A stretch of 64,000 nucleotides of DNA from Halomonas sp. UBA3074 (GCF_002366715.1 NZ_DFBS01000045.1:1-64000); one strand, 5' to 3'. Counted from the stretch's first letter, positions 17,296 through 26,224 are shown. Numbers and translations are program-made. Notes: generated by a model from the letters alone, not told the origin.

Positions 17296-17961
17296 TCAGT
17301 TGGCAATGCCGTAGCGGTCACGATAGGCCCTGATGGCTTCGGCGTAGGCAAGCATTTCGCCACCAGCGTGCTCTTCAAGGTAAGTAAGCACTTGCTCTAA
17401 AGTGACGATACTGACGACCGGCATACCGTATTCGGCCTGTACTTCCTGAATCGCACTCTGCTCGCCCTGGCCGCGCTCTTGGCGGTCTAGCGCAATGATG
17501 ACGCCAGCGGCGTGAGCGCCACTCTGCTCGATCAGGCTCATCACCTCGCGAATGGCGGTACCGGCAGTGATGACGTCATCAATAATTAAAATACCGCCAG
17601 CGAGCTCGGCACCCACGATATTGCCGCCTTCGCCATGAGTTTTCGCCTCTTTGCGGTTGAACGCATAGGGCATGTCCCGGTCGTGATGGTCGGCCAGCGC
17701 TGCCGCCGTGACCGCTGCCAGCGGAATGCCCTTATACGCCGGGCCAAACAGCACATCAGCGTTTAAGCCGCTATCGGCAATTGCCTGAGCATAAAAGCGG
17801 CCCAGCTTGGCCAGCGCGCGCCCGGTTTGAAACAGCCCAGCGTTGAAGAAGTAGGGGCTAACACGGCCGGATTTAAGCGTAAACTCACCAAACTTAAGCA
17901 CACCTTGCTCAATGGCAAAGGCAATGAAATCGCGCTGGTAGGGTTGTAGAGTGGTAGCCAC
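17296..17961 (-). CDS. pyrE: Orotate phosphoribosyltransferase
   Basis: The fifth step of UMP synthesis: it joins orotate to PRPP. The family signatures 'GVLKFGEFTLKSGRVSPYFF', 'VLFGPAYKGIPLA', 'YAFNRKEAKTHGEGG' and the PRPP loop 'ILIIDDVITAGTAIRE' are present. The preferred start is GTG 17961 with GAGG six bases upstream; GTG 17973 is also in frame. Length is about 221 residues, close to the 213 of E. coli. It is followed in the divergent direction by a crc-type gene and then rph, the pyrE-crc-rph neighbourhood known in Pseudomonas. Confidence 0.95.
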   Translation of the reverse strand: MATTLQPYQRDFIAFAIEQGVLKFGEFTLKSGRVSPYFFNAGLFQTGRALAKLGRFYAQAIADSGLNADVLFGPAYKGIPLAAVTAAALADHHDRDMPYAFNRKEAKTHGEGGNIVGAELAGGILIIDDVITAGTAIREVMSLIEQSGAHAAGVIIALDRQERGQGEQSAIQEVQAEYGMPVVSIVTLEQVLTYLEEHAGGEMLAYAEAIRAYRDRYGIAN

Positions 17962-18101
17962 GGCGTTCCTCACTAGGCGGTAGGTTTAAATCGGCACGAA
18001 AGCAACAATAAACACGGGTAAATGGCAAGTTTTAGTCGCTGCCTTTACCCAAACGTCTAAACGTCGGGTATCATACAGCAGCGACGCAAAAGGGACGATT
18101 T

Positions 18102-18869
18102 ATGAAAATTGCCAGCATCAATGTCAATGGTATTCGTGATGCCGTCGATCGTGGCTTCCTGGACTGGCTGGCTCAGCAGGATGTCGACGTAGTCTGCGTG
18201 CAGAACATCAAGGCAAAAAGTTTTGAACTGGGTGACCACATTCTCTATCCGGAAGGCTATGAAGGCTACTTCCTGGATGCCGAAGAGGATGGTTTCTCCG
18301 GGGTGGCACTCTATTGCCGCAAAATCCCCAAGGCGATTATGTATGGTCTTGGGTTTCCGCAGTGTGATCATGAAGGACGTTTTCTGCAGGCGGATTATGA
18401 ACGCTTCAGTATCGTCTCCTTCCTGATGCCTGATGGAAGCGACCAAAAAGCCAAACAGGCGTTTATGGAGCAGTACCAAGAGTACCTCACCAAGATGTCG
18501 CGCAAACGCCGCGAATACATCCTCTGTGGTACTTGGCATGTTGCCCACAAAACCGTCGACTTGGCTAACTGGTCGGACAATCAACTGACCTCAGGCTTCC
18601 GCCCGGAAGAGCGCGCCTGGATGGATCAGGTGCTTGGCCCCACCGGTTTTATCGACACCTTCCGCGAAATCAATCGCGATGCAGGTGAATATACCTGGTG
18701 GCCGAAGCTTGACCAAGACGTACCCCGTGAGCGCCAGGAAGGCTGGCGGATCGACTACCAGCTAGTCGGCCCCAACTTCCGCCGCCACGTGGTCGACGCG
18801 TGGATTGATTACGATGCGACCTTCTCCGAGTTCGCACCGCTGATCATTGAGTACGATCTGGCGCTTTAA
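18102..18869 (+). CDS. crc: Catabolite repression control protein Crc (inactive ExoIII-like)
   Basis: A 255-residue protein of the exonuclease III fold in which the catalytic residues are lost. The Glu of 'LQE' is Asn ('VQNIKA', N35), the 'GDxN' motif reads 'GTWH', and the C-terminal 'DH' before 'AP' reads 'EF' ('SEFAPLI'). This is the pattern of Pseudomonas Crc, which has no nuclease activity and acts with Hfq to repress translation of catabolic mRNAs. The gene order pyrE-crc-rph is the same as in Pseudomonas. Conserved 'VNGIRDAVDRG' and 'ERAWMDQVLG' segments also match Crc. A nuclease function is unlikely. Confidence 0.85.
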   Translation: MKIASINVNGIRDAVDRGFLDWLAQQDVDVVCVQNIKAKSFELGDHILYPEGYEGYFLDAEEDGFSGVALYCRKIPKAIMYGLGFPQCDHEGRFLQADYERFSIVSFLMPDGSDQKAKQAFMEQYQEYLTKMSRKRREYILCGTWHVAHKTVDLANWSDNQLTSGFRPEERAWMDQVLGPTGFIDTFREINRDAGEYTWWPKLDQDVPRERQEGWRIDYQLVGPNFRRHVVDAWIDYDATFSEFAPLIIEYDLAL

Positions 18870-18921
18870 GCGCTAGGCAACGAACTTTTCCCGCGTCGCA
18901 GTCTGTCAGTAGTGGTAATAA

Positions 18922-18953
18922 GCAACAAGCCGACCTTTGGGTCGGCTTGTTGC
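18922..18953. terminator. Hairpin between convergent crc and rph
   Basis: A perfect 14-bp stem pairs 18922-18935 (GCAACAAGCCGACC) with 18940-18953 around a TTTG loop. No long T-run follows on either strand, although TTATTA follows on the minus side. Its place between convergent genes suggests a bidirectional terminator. Confidence 0.65.
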
Positions 18954-18973
18954 GTTGTGGCGGGCGTTAAGCT

Positions 18974-19723
18974 TTAGCCACGAATGCCCAGCGCTTCGCG
19001 CTGCTTCTCACGCAGTTCATCACCGGCGGTTTCGGCTAAATCAAGCATTGCGTTCAGCTCGGCACGGGTAAAGGCGCCCGCTTCGGCGGTGCCCTGCACT
19101 TCGATCAGCTCGCCGCTTTCGGTCATTACCACGTTCAGGTCAGTATCGGCTTTGCTGTCTTCTGGGTAGTCCAGATCCAGCACCGGAACGCCTTTATAAA
19201 TGCCTACGGAAATAGCGCTTACCAACTGCTTGAAGGGGTCGGCTTTGATCTTTTTCTCGCGCTGTAGATAACGGATCGCATCGATCAGCGCCACGCAGCC
19301 CCCGGTAATCGCTGCGGTACGGGTACCGCCATCGGCCTGGATTACATCGCAATCCACGGTAATGGTGAATTCACCCAGCTTCTTCAAATTGACCGCGGCG
19401 CGCAGGCTGCGGCCAATCAAACGCTGGATTTCCAGCGTGCGGCCGCCTTGCTTGCCGCGGGTCGCTTCACGGCCACTACGGGTGTGAGTGGCGCGGGGTA
19501 GCATGCCGTACTCAGCGGTGACCCAACCCTGATTCTTACCGCGCAGCCAGCGCGGCACACCGGCTTCTACGCTGGCATTACACAGCACTTTGGTATCGCC
19601 AAACTCCACCAGCACAGAGCCTTCCGCATGACGGGTGTAATCGCGGGTCAGGCGAATATCACGGAGCTGGTCGGCTTCGCGACCGCTGGGACGCACAACA
19701 TCAGGACGCTTAGCGCTACTCAC
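18974..19723 (-). CDS. rph: Ribonuclease PH
   Basis: 249 residues, a phosphate-dependent 3' exoribonuclease that trims tRNA precursors. The conserved N-terminus 'MSSAKRPDVVRPSGREADQL', the phosphate-binding 'RSGREATRGKQGGRTLEIQR', 'IQADGGTRTAAITGG' and 'DLDYPEDSKADTDLNVV' are all visible. The length is typical and no truncation is seen, unlike the frameshifted rph of E. coli K-12. Divergent from yicC, with a 131-bp spacer that must hold both promoters. Confidence 0.96.
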   Translation of the reverse strand: MSSAKRPDVVRPSGREADQLRDIRLTRDYTRHAEGSVLVEFGDTKVLCNASVEAGVPRWLRGKNQGWVTAEYGMLPRATHTRSGREATRGKQGGRTLEIQRLIGRSLRAAVNLKKLGEFTITVDCDVIQADGGTRTAAITGGCVALIDAIRYLQREKKIKADPFKQLVSAISVGIYKGVPVLDLDYPEDSKADTDLNVVMTESGELIEVQGTAEAGAFTRAELNAMLDLAETAGDELREKQREALGIRG

Positions 19724-19854
19724 AAATAGTACCTCTCAATAAACGCTTAACTAGTAAAAGCCCTCCATTGTACACGTCTGAGAGTGCGCTGATTGACCTA
19801 TCGGGTAGACTGTTGGCAATGCTTATACATCATTACTCTTTATTAGGATGAGCC

Positions 19855-20733
19855 ATGGCCGCTTCCAGCCGCGTACACAGCATGACCGCCTTCGCCCGCA
19901 CCGAGCAGGCCGCTCCCTTTGGCACCCTGCAGGTGGAAATTCGCTCGGTGAACCAGCGCTACCTAGAGCCGCACTTTCGCCTTCATGAAAGCCTGCGAGA
20001 TTTAGAACCGGTGCTGCGCGAAGCACTGCGCACGCGCCTGGCCCGAGGCAAAGTTGAATGCAGCGTAAGGTTCGAGAGCGCCGACACCGCACAAGCGCCT
20101 GCCGTGAACGCCCAGCGTCTGAAAGAAATTGCCGATGCACTAGCGGCCATACAGCAGCAAGTCCCCAGTGCCGTGCCGCCCACCACGCTGGCGCTGCTCA
20201 ACCAGCCCGGCGTGATGGAAACCCAGCACCTCGACCAAGACGCTATTAAAGCCGCCGCCAAAGCGCTATTCGACCAAGCGCTGGATGAGTTGATTGACGC
20301 CCGCGCCCGCGAAGGCGAAAAGCTCGCCGAGATGATCATCACCCGCCTAGACGCGGTAAGCGAACAAGTGGCCACCGTACGCAGCCTGCTCCCGCAAATT
20401 CTGGAACGCCAGCGCGCCCAGCTGCTAGAGCGCTTAGAAATCGCCAAAACCGAACTCGACCCCCAACGCCTGGAAGCAGAGCTGGTGCTGGTGGCGCAAA
20501 AAGCCGATGTTGATGAAGAGCTGGACCGCCTAACGGCGCATATCGAAGAAGTCAGCCACCAGCTCGCCCAAAAAGGCCCCAAAGGCCGCCGCCTGGACTT
20601 CTTGATGCAGGAGCTTAACCGCGAAGCGAATACGCTCTCGTCAAAATCGGTGGTGGCAGAGACGACCCGCTGCGCGGTGGAGTTGAAGGTGTTGATTGAG
20701 CAGATGCGGGAGCAGATTCAGAATATTGAGTGA
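19855..20733 (+). CDS. yicC: YicC/YloC-family endoribonuclease
   Basis: 292 residues. YicC proteins degrade specific RNAs and in many Gammaproteobacteria lie near gmk. The N-terminal 'VHSMTAFARTE' and 'EIRSVNQRYLEPHFRL' motifs and the C-terminal 'KGPKGRRLDFLMQELNREAN' and 'KSVVAETTRCAVELKVLIEQ' blocks are complete. The last 21 bases, including the stop, are the left half of the direct repeat that bounds the 19-kb element, so integration restores an intact 3' end. The next gene expected in a standard order, gmk, is about 40 kb downstream. Confidence 0.95.
   Translation: MAASSRVHSMTAFARTEQAAPFGTLQVEIRSVNQRYLEPHFRLHESLRDLEPVLREALRTRLARGKVECSVRFESADTAQAPAVNAQRLKEIADALAAIQQQVPSAVPPTTLALLNQPGVMETQHLDQDAIKAAAKALFDQALDELIDARAREGEKLAEMIITRLDAVSEQVATVRSLLPQILERQRAQLLERLEIAKTELDPQRLEAELVLVAQKADVDEELDRLTAHIEEVSHQLAQKGPKGRRLDFLMQELNREANTLSSKSVVAETTRCAVELKVLIEQMREQIQNIE
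20713..20733. repeat. attL: 21-bp direct repeat at the yicC 3' end
   Basis: CAGATTCAGAATATTGAGTG plus a final A, covering the last six codons and stop of yicC, is repeated exactly at 39800-39820. The tyrosine integrase gene begins 293 bp inside this copy. The repeat therefore marks the left attachment site of the element. Confidence 0.9.
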
Positions 20734-20839
20734 CTTCCAGATAAGTCCGGTAATGTATATTAAGAACTGATTTTATTGATTTTTTTATATTACCTTGTCC
20801 AGTTTTATCCAGCAGTTTCTAGCTGAAGCCAGCATAAAA

Positions 20840-20911
20840 TGGGGAGTAGATTGGGGAGTAAATAGGGCTACTCCCCACAAAATAAGATAAAATCTACAGT
20901 TCTACTCCCCA
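20840..20911. repeat. Four TGGGGAGTA arm-type repeats near attL
   Basis: TGGGGAGTA occurs at 20840-20848 and 20852-20860, and its complement TACTCCCCA at 20869-20877 and 20903-20911. Two further copies lie near the other end of the element (39707-39727). This spacing and location fit arm-type binding sites for the integrase, or excisionase sites. The same block can also fold as hairpins that may insulate yicC transcription from the element. Confidence 0.65.
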
Positions 20912-21025
20912 TTTATGACAAAAAATGTATATTTTTCAGTTAGTTATGTTGAGATTATTATTTTTTTTGCTATAAAAATCAATAAGTTGCGGGTGTTGCA
21001 GGCGCTGAGTTAAGGAATATGACAG

Positions 21026-22252
21026 ATGGGAAGCTTTACAGCACGGCGGGTACAAGCAATTGTAAAAGAGGGCAAACCAGGTCGCTATAGCGACGGTAAT
21101 GGTCTTTACTTCATGATTCCTAAAACCGGAGCGTCCCCCTATTGGATGCTGCGCTACACGCTCAACAGAAAGCGTCGAGAACTGACACTGGGTAAATACC
21201 CGCATGTGCCGTTAGCGGAAGCCCGCACAAAAACAGTCGAAGCTCAGGTTTTGATTCGTGACGGAGTTGATCCCATAGAGGCCCGTAAGCGAGAAGAGCA
21301 AATCACGATCCGCACGGTTGATGATCTGTTTTTAGATTGGCACAAAGAATTACTAAAGCGGCTGAAGCACCCGGGCATTCCTGAGCGAATTTTTAACAAA
21401 GAGGTCGCGCCGTCTCTTGGGAGTATGACGATTGATAGCGTTACGCCGATGGATGTTCGTGACATCATCAGAAAAGTCTCGGCAAGCGGGCGTCCTACCA
21501 CCGCTAACGATACTCTGATGTATCTTAAACAACTGTTTAATCATGCCATCAAGCTGGGCTTGATAACGTATAACCCTGCTTCGGCTTTTAACGTTAATGA
21601 TGCAGGCGGCGTGGAGAAAAGCAGGGATAGGGCGCTGAGCATTGACGAACTACATCACGTTTTCAAAATCTTCAGAGATAACAGCGACAGCTTTAGCCGT
21701 GAAAATTACTTAGCTTGTGCTTTGCTACTAGTGCTTGGAGTGCGCAAAACGGAGCTGATTGAATCACCGTGGTCAGAATTTGACCTAAAAAACCAGCGTT
21801 GGAAGCTGCCCAGTGAGCGCAGTAAGTCTGGCACTGGGCTCATCATTCCGCTCCCGCACCTTGTTGTAACATGGCTTGAGGAACTGCATGTGCGTGCATG
21901 TGGTTCCCCGTATGTTTTTCCGAATCGTCGAAACAGCAAGCAGCCTTTCATGGGGCAAGACACGCTAAATCGCGCCATTGCCAAGCAGTTTGGGCATGAG
22001 TCAGGAAAAAAGAAGCAGCCAGAGAATAAAATGGGTGAGACAGAGATGTTTACTGTCCACGACCTCAGGCGTACCTGTCGAAGCCTGCTTGCTGAATTAG
22101 GAGTACCTGGCCATGTGGCAGAGCGCTGTTTGAACCACAAGCTGAAAGGTGTTGAAGGTATCTACGACCGTTACGACTACTTTAAAGAGCGCAAGCAAGC
22201 GATAGAGAAAATTGCCGCGTTAGTTGAGCCTATTATTGAGATGGACAGATAA
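21026..22252 (+). CDS. P4-type tyrosine integrase
   Basis: 408 residues. An N-terminal DUF4102-type arm-binding domain ('YSDGNGLYFMIPKTGASPYW', 'LTLGKYPHVPLAEAR') is followed by a core-binding domain and a catalytic domain with the Arg of 'LLVLGVRKTELIE', the His-x-x-Arg box 'FTVHDLRRTCRSL', a conserved His in 'VAERCLNHK' and the nucleophile Tyr in 'GIYDRYDYF'. All expected residues are present, so the enzyme should be active. AAGGA lies nine bases upstream of ATG 21026. It is the first gene inside attL, as is normal for an element using the yicC 3' end; SXT-mobilised genomic islands are known to use this same site. Confidence 0.93.
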   Translation: MGSFTARRVQAIVKEGKPGRYSDGNGLYFMIPKTGASPYWMLRYTLNRKRRELTLGKYPHVPLAEARTKTVEAQVLIRDGVDPIEARKREEQITIRTVDDLFLDWHKELLKRLKHPGIPERIFNKEVAPSLGSMTIDSVTPMDVRDIIRKVSASGRPTTANDTLMYLKQLFNHAIKLGLITYNPASAFNVNDAGGVEKSRDRALSIDELHHVFKIFRDNSDSFSRENYLACALLLVLGVRKTELIESPWSEFDLKNQRWKLPSERSKSGTGLIIPLPHLVVTWLEELHVRACGSPYVFPNRRNSKQPFMGQDTLNRAIAKQFGHESGKKKQPENKMGETEMFTVHDLRRTCRSLLAELGVPGHVAERCLNHKLKGVEGIYDRYDYFKERKQAIEKIAALVEPIIEMDR

Positions 22253-22282
22253 ATCGCCTATACGCATACTCTTTTTGCTTTA

Positions 22283-23278
22283 CTAGCTATCCCAGAATCC
22301 ATCGGATTGCCAATTTTTAGGCATGCCCATAGCTTCATGGGGTATCTCTGGGAATTCCTGAAAAAGCTCAGCCAACCGTTCATGCCAGCGAGTATGGGGA
22401 CTTACTTGCTGCATTAGATGATGGAGCGCTGCCAATACCACGCTGATACGGGTGTGTGAAGTACCTCGGCGTAAATATCCTGGCCAGGACAAGCTTCGCT
22501 GTTTAGGAATTTCGGGTTTGATGCCGAGTTCACGATTCCATAGCCTCGAATGGTGCGCACAGATATTACGCACTGTAGTTAATGTGTGTAGCCAAGATTC
22601 CAGCAAAGGGGCAGGGACGTTGAGACGACGACCAATGATTTTGCGGTCAATATCCTTAGCTAACCCCTGGTAAAGATGGGACAACTCTCCTAACGTTAAT
22701 TCTTCCAGCATTGCCCAGCCAGGCATAAGTCTCGGTTCATCATAGCTAAGTGCATAATGGCGTGCATAGCTTTCCTGAGCACGGCGCTTGAGTAGTTGTT
22801 TTTTTCTTTGCTGGTCGGCTTGCGTCAGTCTTTCAATACGCGCCGCTTCACGTTGGTAGTCCTTCAACGCATTGCGTTGCGTGCTCTCGATACTATTTAA
22901 TAAACGGTCATGATCGTAACGGTTCTTGAAAAACTGTTTATTCATGTACCAATGCGCGCCATGAGAGGGGCCCATGTGGTTTGAGATAGCTGCTCTGGTG
23001 GCGACCTCTACCCGCTCAATAGCATCAATGACTAACAACCGCAAACGACGGTCAAAGTCGTACAGCCTGCTTAGTTGGCGAAACCCTGTACCCTGTCGAA
23101 ACCTATGGTCAGCATCATCAAGTATCTGGAAAGGCCGCATGTAAGGCGTTAAACGGAAAAAGCTCACTGCTTCCAGAAAGAGCGTAGCGCGAGCTTCGTC
23201 ATTTATTTGCAGGCCACGCGCCTTGAGTAAGGTAAGTTGTTCAGACACTGTGATGGCGGGTTTGCTGAACTGCCTCAT
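22283..23278 (-). CDS. abiF: Abi-family (AbiF/AbiD, Abi_2) abortive-infection protein
   Basis: 331 residues of the Abi_2 family. The N-terminal half has 'LTLLKARGLQINDE' and 'LYDFDRRLRLLVIDAIERVE', a typical Abi_2 signature. The C-terminal HEPN-like segment contains R-N-x3-H in 'VRNICAHHSRLWNREL', the RNase motif of HEPN nucleases. AbiF/AbiD proteins act in phage-triggered abortive infection. The start has AGGAG five to six bases upstream. A promoter, a compact folded segment and a T-run terminator lie directly upstream on the same strand, matching the arrangement of AbiF systems with a noncoding RNA partner. A defence role is inferred from family and island location. Confidence 0.85.
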   Translation of the reverse strand: MRQFSKPAITVSEQLTLLKARGLQINDEARATLFLEAVSFFRLTPYMRPFQILDDADHRFRQGTGFRQLSRLYDFDRRLRLLVIDAIERVEVATRAAISNHMGPSHGAHWYMNKQFFKNRYDHDRLLNSIESTQRNALKDYQREAARIERLTQADQQRKKQLLKRRAQESYARHYALSYDEPRLMPGWAMLEELTLGELSHLYQGLAKDIDRKIIGRRLNVPAPLLESWLHTLTTVRNICAHHSRLWNRELGIKPEIPKQRSLSWPGYLRRGTSHTRISVVLAALHHLMQQVSPHTRWHERLAELFQEFPEIPHEAMGMPKNWQSDGFWDS

Positions 23279-23304
23279 TCAAGCTCCTGCTAGGTACCGA
23301 CAAT

Positions 23305-23365
23305 AAAAAACCCGCACGATTTGAGCGTGACTGCCTTAACAGTCATAGGCTTGGCGGGTGTATTA
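23305..23365 (-). ncRNA. Probable AbiF-associated structured ncRNA
   Basis: Read on the minus strand, a strong promoter (23372-23400) is followed by about 60 bases folding as a closed junction. An outer stem pairs 23354-23359 with 23310-23315 (ACCCGC/GCGGGT), one hairpin pairs 23340-23344 with 23329-23333 (GACTG/CAGTC), and a short CACG/CGTG hairpin uses 23326-23329 and 23315-23318. A T6 run at 23305-23310 then ends it, so it looks like a self-contained small RNA just upstream of abiF. Structured RNAs upstream of abiF genes are known, and some are required for AbiF function. The exact ends are inferred. Confidence 0.65.
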
Positions 23366-23371
23366 AATGTG

Positions 23372-23400
23372 ATTCTAGAGACCTCGTGCCAAGTATGCAA
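23372..23400 (-). promoter_or_regulatory. Sigma70 promoter of the AbiF-associated RNA
   Basis: On the minus strand, TTGCAT (23395-23400) and TAGAAT (23372-23377) are separated by exactly 17 bp. Transcription would start near 23365 and run into the folded RNA and on towards abiF. Confidence 0.65.
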
Positions 23401-23482
23401 GGCATCAATAACCGTTGCAGCAAGAGCACGGTGCTAAGCCAAGTCCATTACTGGAATAAGTACTAATAAAATCTTAGTAATT

Positions 23483-25582
23483 TCAAGACAGGGCTTGCTC
23501 ATAAGCCTGCTGGATGATCGGGAGCACCTGTTTGATGTGTTCATTCTTAGCGACCCAGCTATAGACCCCAGACAAGTTGCCGTGCCGGATATAGCTCCAC
23601 TGTTGGGTAGAGTCGACCTCCTGAGCTAGCTCTGGATCCAACTCTTCCTCTTCAACGGCCATGATCAGGCCTAAATAACCTGAACGTGGCACTACTTGTA
23701 AGAAGCCACTGAGAGTGAAAAAAGTGATATTTTTCTTACTGACAATCGGTGTAATGTCATCGCCTAGGGCCATTACAATATCTTTTAGAGCCTCGTACAA
23801 AGGTATATTACGTTTGCCAAGCACACTTTCGGGGTCGTACTGCTGTGACCGTGCCTGGCGATCCTTGAGCTCATATTCAGCGACGAGCTTGTCTTCAATA
23901 TCAAGAGCACTCCAGATTTTTAGTGCTTTGCCTGCCAATAGCTCACCGCGTTCTTCTATTTGAGTTTTAGTCCAGATTTCCTGCTCTGCGATATATCGAT
24001 TGAGGCGTAAAGGGCTATCCTTGAACCCATTTTTAATAGTTAGCTTGTCCGAGAAACTGCTGTCGCTGTATTCACTGTTGTAACCTGTCAAGGTCAAGTT
24101 ACCCAAGCGGTGTAGCCATTCAGTCTGAATATCTTTCCAGTTGTTCCCTAACATCTCGCGCCATTCGATGCGCAGATTTTGATTTTGGGGCATAACATGT
24201 TCGACTGAGAAGTTGCTGGTATCAATTACCTCTTTGCTGCCACGGTTCTCCAGGTTAGCGAGCAGGAACTTAAGAATGCGCAGCCCATACAGCTCATGAT
24301 TTTTTAATGCCTGATCAAATTCTGTATCAGAAGGGAAACGACTATTACGCTTGAAGCGAGCCAATGAAACCTTGAGAGTGATGAGTGGATTATCAAACTG
24401 AACTTGCTGAGCTAGATTCGCAAAAATATTGCCGAGAGACCGCGTTTGCATACCACATACCTGGCGCCGAAGCAGATAGCTTTCTAGGCAGTTAATTGCT
24501 TTGAGGAACTCCATTTGAGTTAAGGTAGGACTACCTTCCTCAGGCGCATAGGTTTCATATAGCCGCATGACGACAGGTGAGACTACTTCCGCCAGCGAGC
24601 GGACCCGCTTGAATGCTTCTCGCAAAGCTTTGTTATTTTCAGCACTAAACATGAAGGCTGCATGAAAGCGGGCGAGCATTAGTAACCGCTTAAGAACCTG
24701 TTCTATATCTTGTTTGTCAGTCTGATTCGAGAACCATTCCTTGAAGGCGCTGTATACATCCTGCGAGCGCAACAGAGTGTTACTGCCTGTCTCCAATGTT
24801 AGAAAATCTTGCATGAAACGATCGAATCGATAGCTGCCTTCGCTACCAAACAGCTGCTCCATTGGATACCAGTAGTCCTGATAAAGCTTAGTTTGAGTAT
24901 CGTAATTTTGGCGCATAAGCACGTAGTTGCGAATCAAGTCCGCTTGGCTGAGTCCCACGCCCGTTGAGTTCAGACTTTCGAAAATTGACTGAGGATCATC
25001 CGTTCCTTGGTGAAGCGTTACTTCCACTACCTTAAGTTTTCTCAGGCCACGAATAGCCTTGAGCATCTCCTTCTCTCCGATTAACTTAGAACAGAAGAAT
25101 TCATGGTTTAACCAAACTCGGTTGGATTTATCTTCTGGTAAATTCCCATCCACAACTTGGCAAAGTGTCCTCTTATCTGATTTGGTCAGCAATAGCTTAT
25201 ATCGCTCATCCCCCTTCTTGTGCCTATTAACAAGGAATTGCTCCCTGATAGCTTCTAGCGGCTCACCATCTAGTTCATCGATTCCAGCTTTTTCTGCTTG
25301 CTTAAGGAGAGCGGAAGTCAGAATCATGGTAGTAGTTAAACGCTGCTGACCATCAATAACAACTTGTCTGCTGAAGCCTGCACTGCTGGTCATGCTACTG
25401 ATAAGTACTACTGACCCCATGAAGTGGTTATAGCCATCTGGTGAACTAGAAATTTTCATGACGTCATTAAGCAGTGCCTCACAGTTGGATTCTCCCCAGC
25501 GGTAGGTACGCTGAAAAATCGGAATCAAGAACTGTTTAGAGCCATCGACTATTTGGTAGAGTGGAAAGTCAGTAGCCTGCAT
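23483..25582 (-). CDS. DUF262/DUF1524 (GmrSD-like) nuclease with a C-terminal extra domain
   Basis: About 699 residues. The N-terminal DUF262 domain has 'IPIFQRTYRW' and the nucleotide-binding 'VIDGQQRLTTT' motif. A central helical region follows, then a DUF1524 HNH-type nuclease with 'VEHVMPQNQ' and 'LHRLGNLTLTGYNSEYS'. The last 110 residues look like the DUF5655-type domain often attached to such proteins. Relatives include the GmrSD type IV restriction enzymes that cut modified phage DNA. The frame is open to 25693, but ATG 25582 gives the family N-terminus. No methyltransferase is adjacent, as expected for a type IV-like system. Target modification is unknown. Confidence 0.85.
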   Translation of the reverse strand: MQATDFPLYQIVDGSKQFLIPIFQRTYRWGESNCEALLNDVMKISSSPDGYNHFMGSVVLISSMTSSAGFSRQVVIDGQQRLTTTMILTSALLKQAEKAGIDELDGEPLEAIREQFLVNRHKKGDERYKLLLTKSDKRTLCQVVDGNLPEDKSNRVWLNHEFFCSKLIGEKEMLKAIRGLRKLKVVEVTLHQGTDDPQSIFESLNSTGVGLSQADLIRNYVLMRQNYDTQTKLYQDYWYPMEQLFGSEGSYRFDRFMQDFLTLETGSNTLLRSQDVYSAFKEWFSNQTDKQDIEQVLKRLLMLARFHAAFMFSAENNKALREAFKRVRSLAEVVSPVVMRLYETYAPEEGSPTLTQMEFLKAINCLESYLLRRQVCGMQTRSLGNIFANLAQQVQFDNPLITLKVSLARFKRNSRFPSDTEFDQALKNHELYGLRILKFLLANLENRGSKEVIDTSNFSVEHVMPQNQNLRIEWREMLGNNWKDIQTEWLHRLGNLTLTGYNSEYSDSSFSDKLTIKNGFKDSPLRLNRYIAEQEIWTKTQIEERGELLAGKALKIWSALDIEDKLVAEYELKDRQARSQQYDPESVLGKRNIPLYEALKDIVMALGDDITPIVSKKNITFFTLSGFLQVVPRSGYLGLIMAVEEEELDPELAQEVDSTQQWSYIRHGNLSGVYSWVAKNEHIKQVLPIIQQAYEQALS

Positions 25583-25899
25583 GATTCGGTAATCTCCGGT
25601 TTCTGGATATCGCTCCTGACATTTGGCAGGTGAGCTGCATGCGTGTAATTCATGATTAACGTCTGTTATCGCACGCATATTAGCCGAAGGCAAATTCGAG
25701 TGATTGTTCTCGCTTAGCTGTGTTCTTCTGTACGCAAATTCCCAGCCAGGGTTGCACGCATGTACATGAGCCTTCCAAGTGCTTGATAGGGTTTAGCTAC
25801 ATTTTCGTTGCTAGCGTAATTGATCTTTGAAAAAGTAAGGACATCACGTTTTATCCTCTGCAGAGCCAGCCCGGATGTTGGCGATTAGAGTTTCTAATA

Positions 25900-26205
25900 T
25901 CAATGTCTCATCATCACCTGCTGTTGAAGCCAGGTATCAATTTCCTCCTCTAGCCAAGCAACAGCCCTTACTCCAAGTTTGATTTGCTTTGGGAAAGTAG
26001 GGTCGTAAGCCGATGATTTTGGATCAAGTTTGCTGTAAATAGTGGATCTGGATAGCCCCGTTCTTGTCTTAACGTCATTGATGCGTAGCATACAGTTAGG
26101 TGTAAACCTTCCTTGGCGATAGGGCTGAGAAGGCCTGTTTTCCCCTTGTTTACTGATAGAGTACTGACATGGCTGTGCGGTGCTGCGGTAGGGCTCGATG
26201 TTCAT
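25900..26205 (-). CDS. AlpA-family MerR-like DNA-binding regulator
   Basis: 101 residues. The C-terminal part from about residue 39 ('MLRINDVKTRTGLSRSTIYS') is an AlpA/excisionase-type helix-turn-helix, ending with the wing-like 'FPKQIKLGVRAVAWLEEEID'. AlpA proteins of P4-like elements and prophages act on excision or late transcription. ATG 26205 has GGAG seven bases upstream, so the longer form with a polar N-terminal extension is preferred; ATG 26091 would give the bare domain. It is divergent from the tandem-XRE regulator, and the two share the inverted repeat at 26225-26260. Confidence 0.85.
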   Translation of the reverse strand: MNIEPYRSTAQPCQYSISKQGENRPSQPYRQGRFTPNCMLRINDVKTRTGLSRSTIYSKLDPKSSAYDPTFPKQIKLGVRAVAWLEEEIDTWLQQQVMMRH

Positions 26206-26224
26206 AAATGTCTCCAGGCTTATT

